Below, in pieces: positions 34,001 through 47,900 of a stretch of DNA of 64,000 nucleotides. A program made the position numbers and the translations under genes. Position 1 is the first letter of the stretch; each line of letters opens with the position of its first letter. The DNA is from Ascaris suum (taxonomy: Eukaryota; Nematoda; Chromadorea; Rhabditida; Ascarididae), in NCBI GenBank assembly GCA_013433145.1, contig CM024172.1, positions 5,093,213 through 5,157,212 of the forward strand, in the 5' to 3' direction. The notes beneath the pieces are model-generated. The model did no database searches. It saw nothing but the letters and a program-made list of their open reading frames with translations, and was not told the DNA's origin.

Positions 34001-35950
34001 CAGTGAAATTTGAATTGTTATTCTGCAAATCACAACTTTGTTATTTAATTTATCTCCAGCAAGGAATCAGCTAAAGTATTCACGAAAGCCGATGGAAATT
34101 ATTGGTAGAGCAACGGGGTATGCAGCAGTTGACTCATATTTAAGGGAAGCATTCATAAATTGTAGTGGTGATCACTTGCCAGTTGTTAGAGTTGAGAGTG
34201 AAGGTGGAGGAAGTCCCCATTCCTGTTTCCTATAAGGATTTTCCAGGGTGCATTTGTGCGGCATGGCTCTTCTTGATATGAATAATGTCGCGCCACATCT
34301 CGAGCGTAATTCAATTGTCTCCATACCTCAATATAGGATCCACGAATCTGGCAAATATGCGGTGAGTCATCATTTGTGTCCTTCTTAAATTCCCTTTGAA
34401 AACTGAAATGTTCTAAGGCGAAATAAAGAGTTCATTAAACATCCTGCTTATTATAAACTCACAAAATTTCTAGTTTTTTTAAGTGGAACAGAGAGTCTTC
34501 ATTCAGCGAGCGAATGTATTTCCTCTCGAAATTTATGAATAATAGTCAGCGATAATCAAGCGATTAATAGGCACCATTGTATGATTAATTTCTAGCTGAT
34601 TCGATGGTTTCATTGATTATAGTGGAGATTTCGAACGATCAGTTCATTTAAGCAACTAACAGACTGTGCATATTGTACAGTGTCGAATAGAACAGCAGGT
34701 CTTTATTTTTTAGAACGCTTTAATTGAGTTTTATTCAAAATTAGACGACTGTCGAGAGGGATGACCGTCACCTGCAATATAATCGTTGCTGCTATGCTAA
34801 TATACATGCTAACTTTAATATGTAGTTTTCTTGATCTCCATCCCACTGGACCACCTTGCCTGATTGCACTGAGCGGTTGGTGTAACGTTTCGTCTGTTCT
34901 AGTCAATGAACGCTTGTCTGGATCGGAAGTAGATGACTGCCTACAGCACTTTCAAAAATTAATTGTTCGTCTCATAGATTTGGTATCTTCTATCAAAGAG
35001 ACATCTGCAATCAGTATTCCCATGGTGGTTTTATGAAAGAGCTTCGAAAGACGTTGTTACGGAAATGCAGGCGGACTTTCCCTCTCCTCTGTAAATTGCA
35101 CGCTGCTTTCGGATTCTGGTTGCAAGAAGGTATGGAAGGAAAAATAGAAAGCAAAGGGGAAAAATTCACAATTCATGAGATGAAAAAAATCCCGTCGTCC
35201 TGTTGACCTCCCGCCTGTCGTTGCTCAGCAAGTCCAACTATGGAAAGAGGGAGAAGTTCATCTATGGGTAAATAATGTAATGTGTAAATAGCAAAAAGCT
35301 GTCTGCAGCCGGACCATCTTATAGGAGGTGTTATTTAGGATGTAGAGGCTTAATTGGAGTTGTGGGAGTAAGAGGAGAGTCCTCACTCGAGCTATGAAAG
35401 TACTGGCCAATGGGGATTGCTGAAGTTTATAGGAAACATCGTTGAATAAACTTGTAATGGTTCTAATTGATGATTTAGAATGTGTTTTGCTCATCTTTCA
35501 CATATTCCATATTGATATTTCTCCAGTAACACATCCGGTTCGAAGCACGTTTTGTGTTGCAGCACACTGTATTGAAAGAATACTCACAGCAATGAAGTTT
35601 TCATGCTAGATTTATTGCAAAGAGAATATCGCAGCAATACCCTATTACTATGCAAAGTGGAACGAGGGATTATTTCCTATCTATGCAGGAATCTCGAAAG
35701 GAAGTGGAGGAGTTCGCGAATGAAATTCACGTCCTGAAAATGTTTTCATCCTGCATAGGCTTGTTTGGGCCGCCTCAGCTCTAAATTCCCCTTTATCGAA
35801 AATTTTTGCGTCGTTGTTCATTACCCTTCCCCACTTGGCCGGACGCCTGCTCACAGATTTGCTTCCGGAGATTCCGTTGAGATATTTCATATCCACAATA
35901 AATGAAACATTCTTTTCCGCATCTGTTTTGCACATTCTACTTGATTTTCT
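31071..35950. other. Intergenic region between the SLC17-like and Nischarin-like genes
   Basis: No supported gene. At 31280-31560 the DNA is richer in G and C (CATCATGGCCCGCAAACACC, CCAAGCGGGCCGAAGCCCG) and both strands have open frames, which suggests a repeat or transposon remnant. A minus frame at 33093-33332 is Lys/Arg-rich (KFKKRSTICPKRAQQRR) and a plus frame at 34761-35036 starts with a hydrophobic segment. Neither has splice support or a domain. A perfect hairpin sits at 31600-31631. Confidence 0.35.
31600..31631. repeat. Perfect 10-bp hairpin with a 12-nt loop
   Basis: TGGGTTGGCT (31600-31609) is exactly complementary to AGCCAACCCA (31622-31631). A GC-rich stem this long is uncommon by chance and lies beside the GC-richer stretch at 31280-31560. 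It could be a small RNA hairpin or the end of an inverted-repeat element; the arms look short for a microRNA. Confidence 0.45.
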
Positions 35951-35954
35951 GCAG
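35943..35954 (+). promoter_or_regulatory. Probable spliced-leader acceptor of the Nischarin-like gene
   Basis: GATTTTCTGCAG is a pyrimidine-rich acceptor ending 37 nt before ATG 35992. No coding exon is evident directly upstream, which favours SL trans-splicing over a cis-spliced 5' exon. A second acceptor (AATTTTGCAG, ends 36030) lies inside the proposed first exon, so the start is not certain. Confidence 0.4.
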
Positions 35955-38900
35955 AAATTCGAGTCACTCCGTGAAAAAGTCATTCGTTTATATGGAAAAT
36001 CCGTGCAATGTTAAAACGAAAATTTTGCAGACGTATGTTATCAAAGTGTCAATCGACTCATTTACGTGGACCGTCGAGCGACGCTATCGGGAGTTTGAGT
36101 CTTTTGATCTGAAACGATTCGAGGATCGTAAAAAATCCTTTCTCCCTCCCAAAAAGCTCGTCGGCAATATGGTAAACTTTTTTCATATTCTTTGACCAGC
36201 TTGCCGTTTTTTGTTCACTTTACGATAGCATCACGTATAACATCGAGTTCTTTTTGTTGCGGATAAAACGTGAGCAGCTTAAAACTTTGCACGCCGTGCG
36301 GTCAATCGGAGGCGAGTGTTCGAGTAAATTGCCAATACGAGATCAGCAGTAAGAGCGAATATGCCGACAGTGGCATCCTGAATAACTTCAGTGATGGTGG
36401 TCGTTTTTTAAATAATCGGAAATGTTTAATAAAGGATAGAATCCGCCCTATCACCACCTCAGATGGGTTTTGCGTGCCAGAGGTTAGCGGAAAACGTTCG
36501 CTCCTCTTTTTGAAGTTTTTACTTCGCGTTACAACTCTACAAATGCAGACATTATGCTCTGCCCTTCATAGGACATCTCACTGACTGATTCTCGACTCAT
36601 TAAACTGTCTGCCTCTTGAAAGTTGACAACAGAGATGAGCGCTTCATCTACTTTATGCGCATATTTTACTCAAAATTCTAAGCTGAAATAGTGCCTTGCT
36701 AAAAAGGCTGAGGTAAGTCATATTTTGTTCTCGGAAACGAACGTTTTTAGTAATTCATAAATCTCTGCTGGTCATTGCAATCCCTCCCAAAGGTTTCAAA
36801 ATGCTATTGATTGTTTATATATATGAAAAGTTTGCGTCGTGTTTCTCATTCATGTACAGTTTTATTTGCGTTATGTTGTATGAGGTACCGTTTTCTTATG
36901 GCTCTATGAGATTCTGAATAGTCTTTAAAGGGTTTACGAGGTCTTCTATAAAGAACCTGGAAATAGTTTGTAACGAGCCTTGCGTGAGTTTATGTCTCTT
37001 GGAATTGCGTTATCTTTTTTTGTAGGATTTCCATCTCCATTCGTCTCATTTCGTTAATCATTTCGATTTAAGGAGCAAAGCTTACTTTGATGAGTTAAAC
37101 GCTCACGTCCATAAAATACACAGTGAAATCGTGTCCTAGGTGAATGGCATGATTGAGAGGTATAAAGTTTTTGAATTCGCGGCATCGTACGCCAAAATTT
37201 CTTCTGCCATATTTAGGCCATATAAGTTTCAGAGTTTGGCCTTTTATGTTCACTGCAGTGTTTTGTTGTGAGGTTTAAAAGTTGTCGGGATTAATGTGTT
37301 GACATAATTTCCTTCCAACTTTTTCCGTCTATTTCTCATTTCTCTGCATTTATTTCGCTGTAAAATGAAATAACTGATGATTTTTATTAAATATATCAAA
37401 TGGAGCTTTGTTCATCTAGTATTCACGTTTTCAGGATCCAGAATTTCTAAATGAACGACGTCTTGAATTAGAGAAATATATTCGAGCAGTTGTAGAACTC
37501 GATTTATGGCTTCAGAAGAGGAGGAGGCGCTTCGCAATGCCAACATTAATCGCACATTTTCTCGACTTCCACGAATATGTGAGTTTTCTTTTTGATTTGC
37601 ATGCTAATATCTCCTGATATTTGACATCCGAATTAATAGAGAATTTCTTTGTCTGCTTTTGCAACTATTGCTGTTGTCTATACTATCACTGCTATTGCTT
37701 CAACTGCCATTATTATTTTAGAGATAAGTTTCCATTAATAATAAAGCTTGTTGGGATTTTGCACGCATGGAAGGTCATGTCAAATAACCTGGAATAAAGC
37801 TTCCGAGAGTAGACTTTTCGTAAGATATTGCGGGAGAGGGGCAGGTCATTTATTAGAACGGTATTCGTCGAGGTTTCGGATGTACGTGCTTGGGCGATTG
37901 TTACTGGTATTAGTTGGTGATGAAGAGATCATTGAAACAAAAGATTTGAATTGCTCTGCTGAAACGCTTCTAAATGTTTTAAACTTGCTTCTGGTTTCGT
38001 TTATTTTTTGTTCTTTATTTGGTAAGACATAGCAGTAATTATATTAGTTATTTCTATTGCAGTCACATTTATTTCCGTTCTACCTCCATCTTTTTTTTGC
38101 ATTTTCAAGTTACTTTTCGTTTTGCTTTTTTTTCATCTTCGATGCAATTCTAGTGGATGATCTGCCCTTGTCAAATACTTCACCTCGCATCACAACCGAT
38201 GTTCGGAGTTGAAATTTACCCATAAGTATGACATATGGTTGAATAGGTATACTTTCAAATATTTCGGATTAATCAAAAAGTAGAAGCGAAAATTGTTGGC
38301 TTCTTCACAGTATATTGAGGATGATGCATGGAAATGTGGAAATCACTCCACTTTCAAGTAATCTTTTATTCATAAGGATGAAGCGAAATCAAAAACATTA
38401 AAGGTAAGCAATCATTGTTTATGGTGTCTCAGATTACTGTTTACATAACTGTATTGAATTTCTTTTTTGCGTTTCTGCTTCCGCAGATTTTTTTAGCGCT
38501 CCAATTGATGCTTGAAAGTGATTCAATGAACTGAATGTCGCGGGATATCGCATACATAATGTTGCGGTGTGCTGTGTCGCCATGCGCTTTGACATTTTTG
38601 AATTTTTCAAGTCTCTTATCCGGTTTTCGGTTTCAGTCTATTCAGAAGGTCTAATATTAGGAAGAAGTTTTCCTCCTTACAGATTTCTGCAGAGCTCTCT
38701 CAAAACTAGACACTGCGGGTTTTTTTTTTTGATTGAAAAGCTTCATAAACAGTATGAGGTTGCGGCAAACGAGCAAAAATCGGCGTTTTTTTTTCTAAAG
38801 CGATGCGGGTTATGTGCTCATTAAAAGGCCAAAGCTTAATAACATCATAAAGCATGAAACTCATCGAAACGAACCACCATATTTGTGCGTTCATTCATCC

Positions 38901-41900
38901 CAGTATTTGCTATAATCGAAAGAGTGCTTATTTACATCATTTCAATGCGATGTTCGTTGTAACTGTTCAATTCAAGAATCGTTTCTTTTAAGCATTTCAA
39001 TGAAAAGTCGACACGGCAATAATATAGAACAATTTGAGATATTAAAGTGCTCACATTCACAGCTAGTTATTCACAGTTTCGTACCTCAGTTATTTGCTTC
39101 ATTTTGTTTTATCTTTTCTTACAGAATTGTTGCCTTTTCGGATGGCAAACTTTTCCCATATTATTTTTTGGGAATGTGATGGATGGAGTGTTATTAAAGT
39201 TCTCGAACCGCACGAAAAACTTCCTGATTTCTGCAAATCTTATAGGAGGTCAGGTTTCGAGTTAGTTTTTGAAGAAATCGGATGCCGAAAATTCTGCTCA
39301 GTGTGTTTCGATATCCGTCCGAAAGTTTTAAGTTTCCTATGCCTCTAGCAGAGTTTGTGATTCTTTGATGTGCTTATAGCAGCCAGTATGAAAATGTGAA
39401 AGATGCTGCATTTATGCTATAATCGTGAAGCTCGCAAATAATTTTTCTTCTCTATAAGGGAATAATAAAAGCGGTGTTATTTACATCAGAAAGAGCGGCT
39501 CTTTCGTTTGGAAAGTGTTCTGAAGGAATCGTTTGTGAGTATACAAGAAGATTGACTACAATTGGGAGATGCATAGCCAAAAGGCTAAGCCTCGTCATCG
39601 TTGGCTGCTCCAGGTGCAGTTAGCTCCCCACGTGAACCCATTGCATTTCTCTTGTATCGCCAATATTGTAAACGAGTCCACACCTCCTTCACAGCCAAAT
39701 AGATCATCGCCACATTTTTCACCACAAGAACACTTGCGTCGTAGTGTTTTCCTTTCTTTGGAATTTCCAGTAGGACATATAGGTAGATGCGTATTCCCAA
39801 ATATGGTCCGTTAACCTGAAAGTTGAAATGAAGTTCCACAAGAGAGGACTTATGCCGATCCTTTAAGAGATTTCATAGCAGTAATGGTGATGAAAAACTT
39901 TCATCGGCCGCCTAAGAAAATCGCCTATGCAGTGAATTTTCGAGTGAACCTAATCAAAGCTGTCTCATAACGTCAGATTTCTTTTTTTTTAATATGAGAT
40001 GAATAATAATTGATGAGTCGAGAAATATTTGTTTGGTTTCTCCTCTTAACATTTCACCGATTTTTAAAATTCTTCGATTTAAATGCACTTGAAAGGAAAT
40101 TAAAGCCTAAAATGGTTTTGGCAAAGAATTCGAAAGTAATTTAAGAATAACTCACGGGAAGGGAGAACAAAAAAGTACAGGAATATTCGGTGAACTTTAA
40201 TATTTTCCCATTGAATTAAAAAGTACTCACCAGAAGAACGTAGAAGAGTGCCCACAGTTTATCGGAAAGAAGTAGAACTCGAGGGAAACGACCGAATCGA
40301 AGTCGCATCAACGCGAAAGTGGGCATTATGAAGTTGAGAGCGGCCAGCGAGAGAATCACGATGTCAAGCCAGAGTGGCAGTTGCCAGTTATCTTTCTGCA
40401 GTACCATAGAAGTTTCTGCTTACATTCCCCAAATTAATTTTTTTTTTTAATATTCGGATTCTATGAGAAGTGGTTAGCAGAGAATAGGGTGTTGTGCGAC
40501 TTGTGTTTCCATTTTCGGTCGTATTCGTTGATGTCTCTTGCATACAAAAGTTTAAGAAACCGTTGACAACGCGTTCTGGAATCCTCCAAGCTCTTTTATA
40601 TTAGTTTCAGTTTTATTCATCTTATTTGCCTAATTATCGGACAGTCTTTTTTTGATGTAAAGTTGCGAGTAGTGAATGTCATTCTTCCAATAGGAACAGG
40701 ACGGTCTGCTCTTGAATGAAAGCCCTATTGGAAAGCTGCAAGAAATGTAAACTCCTCCTCTCTCCTCAACAGAAGCCACACTCAAAATCTCAAGACATTT
40801 TTTTAAAACGCACTGTGTCCGTAAACACTGTGTAAATAAAAAATTGGATGGGATTAATGGAACCATGAGAAATAACAGAACGAGCATCCTCCTCCTCTCT
40901 TCTCCAGTTGAATCCTCCTTATGAAGGCCATGAAGTCATAAGCCACTGGGATTCTTGAAGTGGATTCTTTGTACTTTTGTGGATGGAGGTTTGTCAAAGG
41001 TAGTAATTAAGAAAAAATCGTGAAACGGAAATTAGAAAATTGCTAAGAGTGTGATGTGAGTATCCGAACGTGAATGGAAAGAAATGAATGTCCTTACGAA
41101 TGATTGCCAAAGGAGATCAAGGAAGTATACGGTGTCGATTATGTCGAAAGAGACAGCAGTTATGAGATAGACGATATATGTTTGCCGAGCGCTGAATACT
41201 GGCGTGTAGTTATGTGCCTCGAGTAGCAGCAGAAATATAAGGGCACTCAGTGAGAGTCCCAGACGGAAAAGGTGATCGTCGAATGTTTTGTCGTGGTTAT
41301 CCAACGGAGACGGTGGCAGCTGAAGATTTTTAGAGATATTTCCTTTGTTTTTGTTTTTTTTTTTATATGATGCAAAACGACGATTTTCATGGAGGGGAAC
41401 TTCATCAGAAAGAGTTTATGGAGGAGACAATATCGGAGGCCGAGTTGCCAAGAGAACTCCGACAAGACCAAGGAGGCCTCATGAGGAGGGACTCGAACGA
41501 GGAAGTTAGAAAAAAAAATTCGATCGCAGCACAAAGATAAATATTTCGGAACGGGATTTCTCGCCATGGCGATCTCCTGCGCGTAGCTGACATGATCGGA
41601 GGTTGACCACGATGGCGTGCGATTTAGAAGGAATGGATGGACACTAATGAAAAGTGTGGGGCGCTTACCCGAGGGGGTCTTATTGGCAAATGAGATCCTT
41701 GCAGCACATTACTCCTATATAGCATGTTCAGGTTGTGGGTACACTTCGAGAAGGTCAAGTACGAAAATCTCGGACCAAATGTCTTCGCAGTCGGGAAATG
41801 ATAAAGCAAGATTTTGGAATGTTTTAGTTGTTTTGAATATAACCTATGTTGCCCACTTTTCCAACCTATCCCCCCCCCCTCCCCCCACCTAGCCACCGGT

Positions 41901-44900
41901 TACACTTTTCTAAAACTCATCTAAGAAATTGGAAAGCCCATAAATTCAAAATTTTAACGGGTTTGGCGCAGCATTTGCTCATATTTATGCTCGGTGTCGA
42001 GCAGGACTGCGCTTTCAACAGACTGCGTTTTTTAATCTCTGATGTTTTGTTTTGAAATGTTGAAGTCTGGAAATTTCACGGAACTTTTCCTCAGCATTGC
42101 CCATTCTGTCACTGTTTGAAGTTATCTCTCTCGACGTATTCGCCAATAAGCTGATTCACACTGCAGCAGTGCAATGAAAATTCGCTGAGGACTTTGTGTA
42201 TAAATCCTCAAATTTCACTTTTTTCATTACTTCTGCTCTTTTTGTGCATTTGCACTGAGAAATAAAGCCATTCAGGGGTTTCTTATCATCGTGTCAAATT
42301 CTCTGGATATCATTAAATAGCAACAGTTAGTTTAATTACTACAGAGGACTTCATACCTGATCATGGAAGAGGCGAAAGCAAGCCACAATCTTGCCGACGA
42401 GTACAGCCGAATAGGCGAACCATCCTATCCAGGCATATTTGACCTGGGCATCTGAAAATATTCGCAAGTTTCGTGAAGTAGGAAACACCATTGCTTGCAT
42501 GTTTGTTGAAGAAGTCAATATGGAGTACATGAAGCTCATATGGAATTGATCATTTGGGATGTGATATACCTGCAGAGGAGACTTCTTCCATGTGCTGTTG
42601 ATTGCTGCGAATAGCGAGAACAATTAGCCATATGAGGATGATAATGACAAGTGAATCGGCACCCAGCCACGCATACCATACCTTGTCCTTGAGCACACTG
42701 ATGTAGTAGAAGTCAATGAGCCCCAGCTGTACGATCACTAACAGGATGCACAGCACACACGCGAACAGATCGAGACAACCGCGCACGAATGGACCTGCAA
42801 CATTTTGTTGGAGTTATGCTTCATTGATGTTGCTTTAAGTGAACCGTTCAGTCGGGGTGAGGTTAATTGCTAACCTGCAGGATGTATTAGTGAGCTCATT
42901 GGCCTTTATGTTTTAGGATTCGTTCCTCGGTGAGAAATATGGTCACACGAGGATGTGGGCGTGGAACCACCGCCTCTCCCACCCCGTAACTCTCACTCGC
43001 ATTCTGTTTTTAGGGGACGTGGAAATACATGAGTGCTCCTCGTTTCCAATCTTTTTGAGGAACTTGAGGGTTGCAACTTCAAACAACATATAGCTGCATT
43101 ATATTTCGCAAATAAAACAGCTTCTGTAATTCCCATCACTGTTTTTCTTTTGCAGTATTAAAATTATAGAATAAAAGACGGTTTTGCAACACAAAAATGT
43201 ACGTTCATTGCGAATATCAATTTAGCATCTGTATGGAGTTTTTCTTTCTTGCATGTCAGAGTTATTTTGTATGCGCTTTGTTTCGATATGATAAGTTGGA
43301 AAATACTTGTTTAATCATAGATGTTGATGTTTTCTGGCTTAGTTAGATTGTGAAAAGTTGTTGGGGTGACGGGGAGAAGAGTGGAAAGGGGGATGAAGCA
43401 GGGTTGATGCTCCCTTTCCTTTATGTGATTTCTTGTTTAACATTTCTCTAAGCATTATCCAGTTTGCCTTAGATACGAGGTATTTATTGCTGCCGATTTT
43501 CATTTAGCCACACTGTTAGTGATGCCGATTTTGACATTAGCACTGATTTTTTGTTTTGTATAATTGTAGCATATATAGCTTGATTTGCGAGTGGTATACA
43601 TTTTTAGTGACAAGTAACTGTTTAGGCGGCTGCCATACTGTGGCGGGTTTTTCGGGTCTCAAAATGGATTGTGGTGGGCTGAAGGAGTTTATTTTTCGTA
43701 CTTTTTTGCCGTTTCCATCAATAACGAATTCACTTTTGCTTTTGTCTTGTCAATATTGGCACAAATGTGTACAAATAAACGCTGCTGCGTAAGAAAAACA
43801 TCCCGATTTCAAACCACACATTTTCTTCATTGAGGAAACTCTTTGTACGTTAGATATACTGTGGGATATGATAATGCTTTTGCTGCAGAAGCATTTATGG
43901 GAAAGCTTCAAGCAGTTTAATCCAGTTTTAGAGGGGATTAATCCAGATAGTCTCCATCCCCCTCATCTCCTCCCAACGCCTCCCATCCCACCTTTCAAGA
44001 CTACTTGTCTACTTCATTGATTGCTGGCCATTGGTGGATTTACTGGCGTGAATTGCGTAAGGGTAACCTGGAACAACACCCATGTTGGAAGAGCTTTCGA
44101 GGAAGTTGCGTTTTGAGGGTTCCTCGTTGTTCGTTCGGGAAAGATAAGGGAGGTCGTCCTCGCTGGAACCTCCGTAAAAGTTGTCGTGTTTAGTGAATTC
44201 TTGAGCGTTCTCTTCAATCACTTCTTCAGTCAGTTGGCGTCGCTCGGGAATGTTTCCGTATTCCTCGTATGGACGATCTATAAAAAGATTAGTTGAGATA
44301 AATGGTTGAAATATGGAAAGGAAAGTATTACGATTAGGCCGAGACTGCAGTTGAAACCTATCAATAGGAGCGCGAGCGTGTCAGAAGTAAACACTCAAAG
44401 AGAGGATTTTTGAATAGAAGCACACCAGACTGTTGTGTCTCTAAGATAAACAGTGCGTTTCTGAAGAACAAACCGCAACGAGTTTTTCACTTGTTTGCAA
44501 AAGAAGCTCTAATTTCTCAGTATGCGGTGCTTAAGTGAAATAAGTTTAATTCTCTTCTTTCGTACAAATATTTGTTTTTCCACTTGGAAGAGATATGGCT
44601 TAGGATGTAAAAGTGTAATTTTTTTGCAAGTTAATAGCGTTTATATAACAAGCGATGTATAAAATAACGGATAATTCGGTCAGTCGTTTGGCTGGAGAGG
44701 GGGAGGGAGCAGACTTGGTCATGCCCTTGCAACAGTTCCTCTCTTTGGAAAGGTTTATCTTTTTTAAGAAATCTGTGTCGCAGTACGTTATGGCGGAAAG
44801 AGTTTATAAAACATCACTCATTTGGAAGCAGCTTCACTTCTTTACGCATTGTTTACCTTTTCATTACGCAGGTCATGCTGACACACCTGTGGGTTGTTTA

Positions 44901-47900
44901 CTTCAACACTGGAAACAGTGAGGTCTTTCTGCGGTGTAACGCATTCCTTTGGGTGATGATGTCACTTCCTGGTTTGGTTTTTTCAATAATAGTCATCCAT
45001 TGATTGTTAAGTCTTTTCCTTTTGCTGTACGGATTTTGGATCAAGGAAGAGGGATTCATGGGTTGATGTCATGGTTGTCGAAGATGAAATGTCTCCTTCA
45101 TTTTCAAAAATGTTGAGATTATTTGCCTTGTTTAGCCCATCTAAAGCAGCGGAGTCAAAACGGTTCCTTTTTGAAAGCTGCAGAAAAATTATGCAGAAGT
45201 TTTCTTGGGAACGTTAATTTGAATAAATGCGTATGCACTTTGCTATTGATTGCGGCTGCTAAATAAGAGCGTTTATTGTTTTTATTAATTTAAACCTCCC
45301 TCTATGCTTAGCAGAATAGAAGAGAAGTGAGTAAAGGATTTCAGAAGTGCTGCATCGACGGACGGGTTCTTCAGAGGGTAGCGTGTAGAGGGGCACATTC
45401 GAGTAAGCTCGTTGCAGGTAATTCGGCACTAACTCGTCGATTTGCAGCGCTTCAATTTAAAGCGATGGCACTACGATTTTGGAGCACTTCACACTTTGCG
45501 TTGAATTGTTCCCAATGCGCTTTTCAAATTATCCATTTTTATATTTGATGCGCGTTCGAGAGGACTTTTTTTCGGGGAAGAGAGGACATTATTGGTTTTG
45601 CTTACGCTGTAGCCAATCGTCAATCATTTGCAGATGCAAAGCATTAAAAACTTCTCCGCAGTGGTCTTCCTCACCAAGAAATTCTATCCCGTATTCCCTC
45701 TCAAAATCGCCAAAGTTCTAATTTCCAAGTTTGCTAGTATCACCAATTTTTTGTAAAGGGTAGTATTTCATTTTTATATGGGCTTTTAGAAATGTCACCG
45801 TTATTTACTGTTACGCTGGCTGTACACAGACACAGCGGCAGACATTTTGGTCATGTCATGTCACAGTTATCATGGTGGTATCCGATTAGATCCGAATTTC
45901 ATTCTTCGGACAGTGACCAGTCGCTTACCGTCATTTATCATTCGCGCTACTTTTCGTTGCGCTACTTGCTAACAATTTCTTCCCCTAACCAGCGACTGCT
46001 GAGTCTCGAGTGATGATTTTCCATAATTTTATTTGCATAATTAATTCGAGCTCGTCCTAAGAGGAATCTTCCTGTTTTATAAATAAACAATAAGTGCATT
46101 TAAATTGAATTGACTACATAAATGAATACTGCATAAATCTGACTTCCTAGTTACCGATCACTGCTTATAACGCTGTATTTGCATATCATGAATCATGGAA
46201 AGTGAGAACGTAGAATAAGAAAGTTGGATAAAGTGTGCACATTGCATACATAACAGTGCATGAGAATTCAACCACTCTCAGCAAATAGAAACGGATATGC
46301 GGAACATTTCAAAGCGAATGGCACCCTATGAAAAATGAGTGTAATCAACGAGAATCGAAGCAATCAGTCGATCATAGAACGGCGCCGGTAGGCGGCATAT
46401 TGACCACATAGGCAGTCTCTTCCATCACCACTACACTGGTTTCCAGCTTGACACCTCGCGGGGATTGCAATGCTTTGCTTCATACGAAAGAATGTATGTC
46501 GAGCATGAATAAAGTTTCTAGCAGTTTGTGCGTGTAAGGTTGAGAGGAATGCAGTTGAATTTTGTGGTTAAAGAGACTATATTTGGTTCATTTTTGCGGC
46601 GTACGTTTATGCATTTCATTTGTTTACTACCGCGCCATTCTTATCTAATCTCCTACCAAACAGCCGTAGTTTCTTTAGTTTACACTTCTGGAAGAAAAGG
46701 GATCTGGCAAAATGATGATTGCGAAATTTTGAGCAAAGTAAGCAAGTTTTCGCATGAACTTAATAAACAGGTCAAGCGTTACAAAGGTCGAACATATAGA
46801 AAACATTAACGACGAGCTGTGGGGTTTTACATGTTTGACGAGATGGGGTCAAATTGTAGTTTTTGAGGGTATGAGACTTGAGAAGGAGTGCGGGGAGGGA
46901 TAGCTAAGGACAAATTTCATGCGGCATATAGTAGGATATCTCGCGCACGAATGTTGAAGATATGGAGATCCTATGATGTCCAAATTCACTAATATCTTGA
47001 ATGAATGCCAAACTTGGTATATCCACAGATGGAGAAAACGGTGAGAGGTGGGGAAGTTGGAATTAAAAGCTTAAAAGCGACAAAGAGGGAGAGGAGAAAT
47101 TAGAGCTAAGCAGAGGAAGATGGAAAAGAGGAACTGATGGCTTTCATAGAGGGCAGCACAGAGCGTCCGAATAAGGGCAAAACAAAAACCTAGAAAGGCG
47201 TTAGAGAGCGCAGCGACAGCATCCCTCCTCATAATTAATTCTGGCATATGCTTAGGTCGGCCGCAAAGGTCAATCGATACGCATTGTTGAGGCTCGTGAA
47301 CGACCTGTTTCGAAGCACATTCTCTTTTCACATATGACTGGAGGGCAGTACACCTCCTAATGAGTTACCTCTCGGAGTTTTCCCGTAGTCTTTGATTTAA
47401 AGTTTCAGAAGTACCACAAGAGGGGTGCATTTGTTTCAAGCAGAAGATTTATATCTAAGCATGATTTGTCACACACTGGTAGACAGAGGGGACGGGCGGA
47501 AGGGAGGATCAATGAGAATCGGATGCTTAAGTCGACAGTAGCATAACCATCTTGTTGGCGATGCTTGGGAAGACGGTGGTATTGATTTGAAGCAGTGGTA
47601 TATCACCATCATCAGGTAAGTTCTATGTCTAACGAGTGATAAACGAATTATCGATTTGCTGATTTGTTTCTCGCAGTAAACAAAGAGCAGAAATTACATC
47701 CATCAAAAGAAATGCCACAAAGCAAACTGAACTCTATTCTGCAATGGCCAATTTTAGTGCATAATTATTTTTTATTCCTATACAGTGTGAGTCTGAATAA
47801 AAATCGCCTTTAGACGAAAACATCTCAGTAAACTGTATTTCAGTGAATAATCCCCACTTCGAAAATCGCGTTTTCATTGGTAACCGCAATCGGTCCGTCA

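Noticed and set aside
41400..41640. Transposon-like coding fragment (frames with LPRELRQDQGG on plus, overlapping frames on minus)
   Set aside because: Frames are short and overlap on both strands inside an intron of the TMEM121-like gene; no transposase or polymerase motif is visible.
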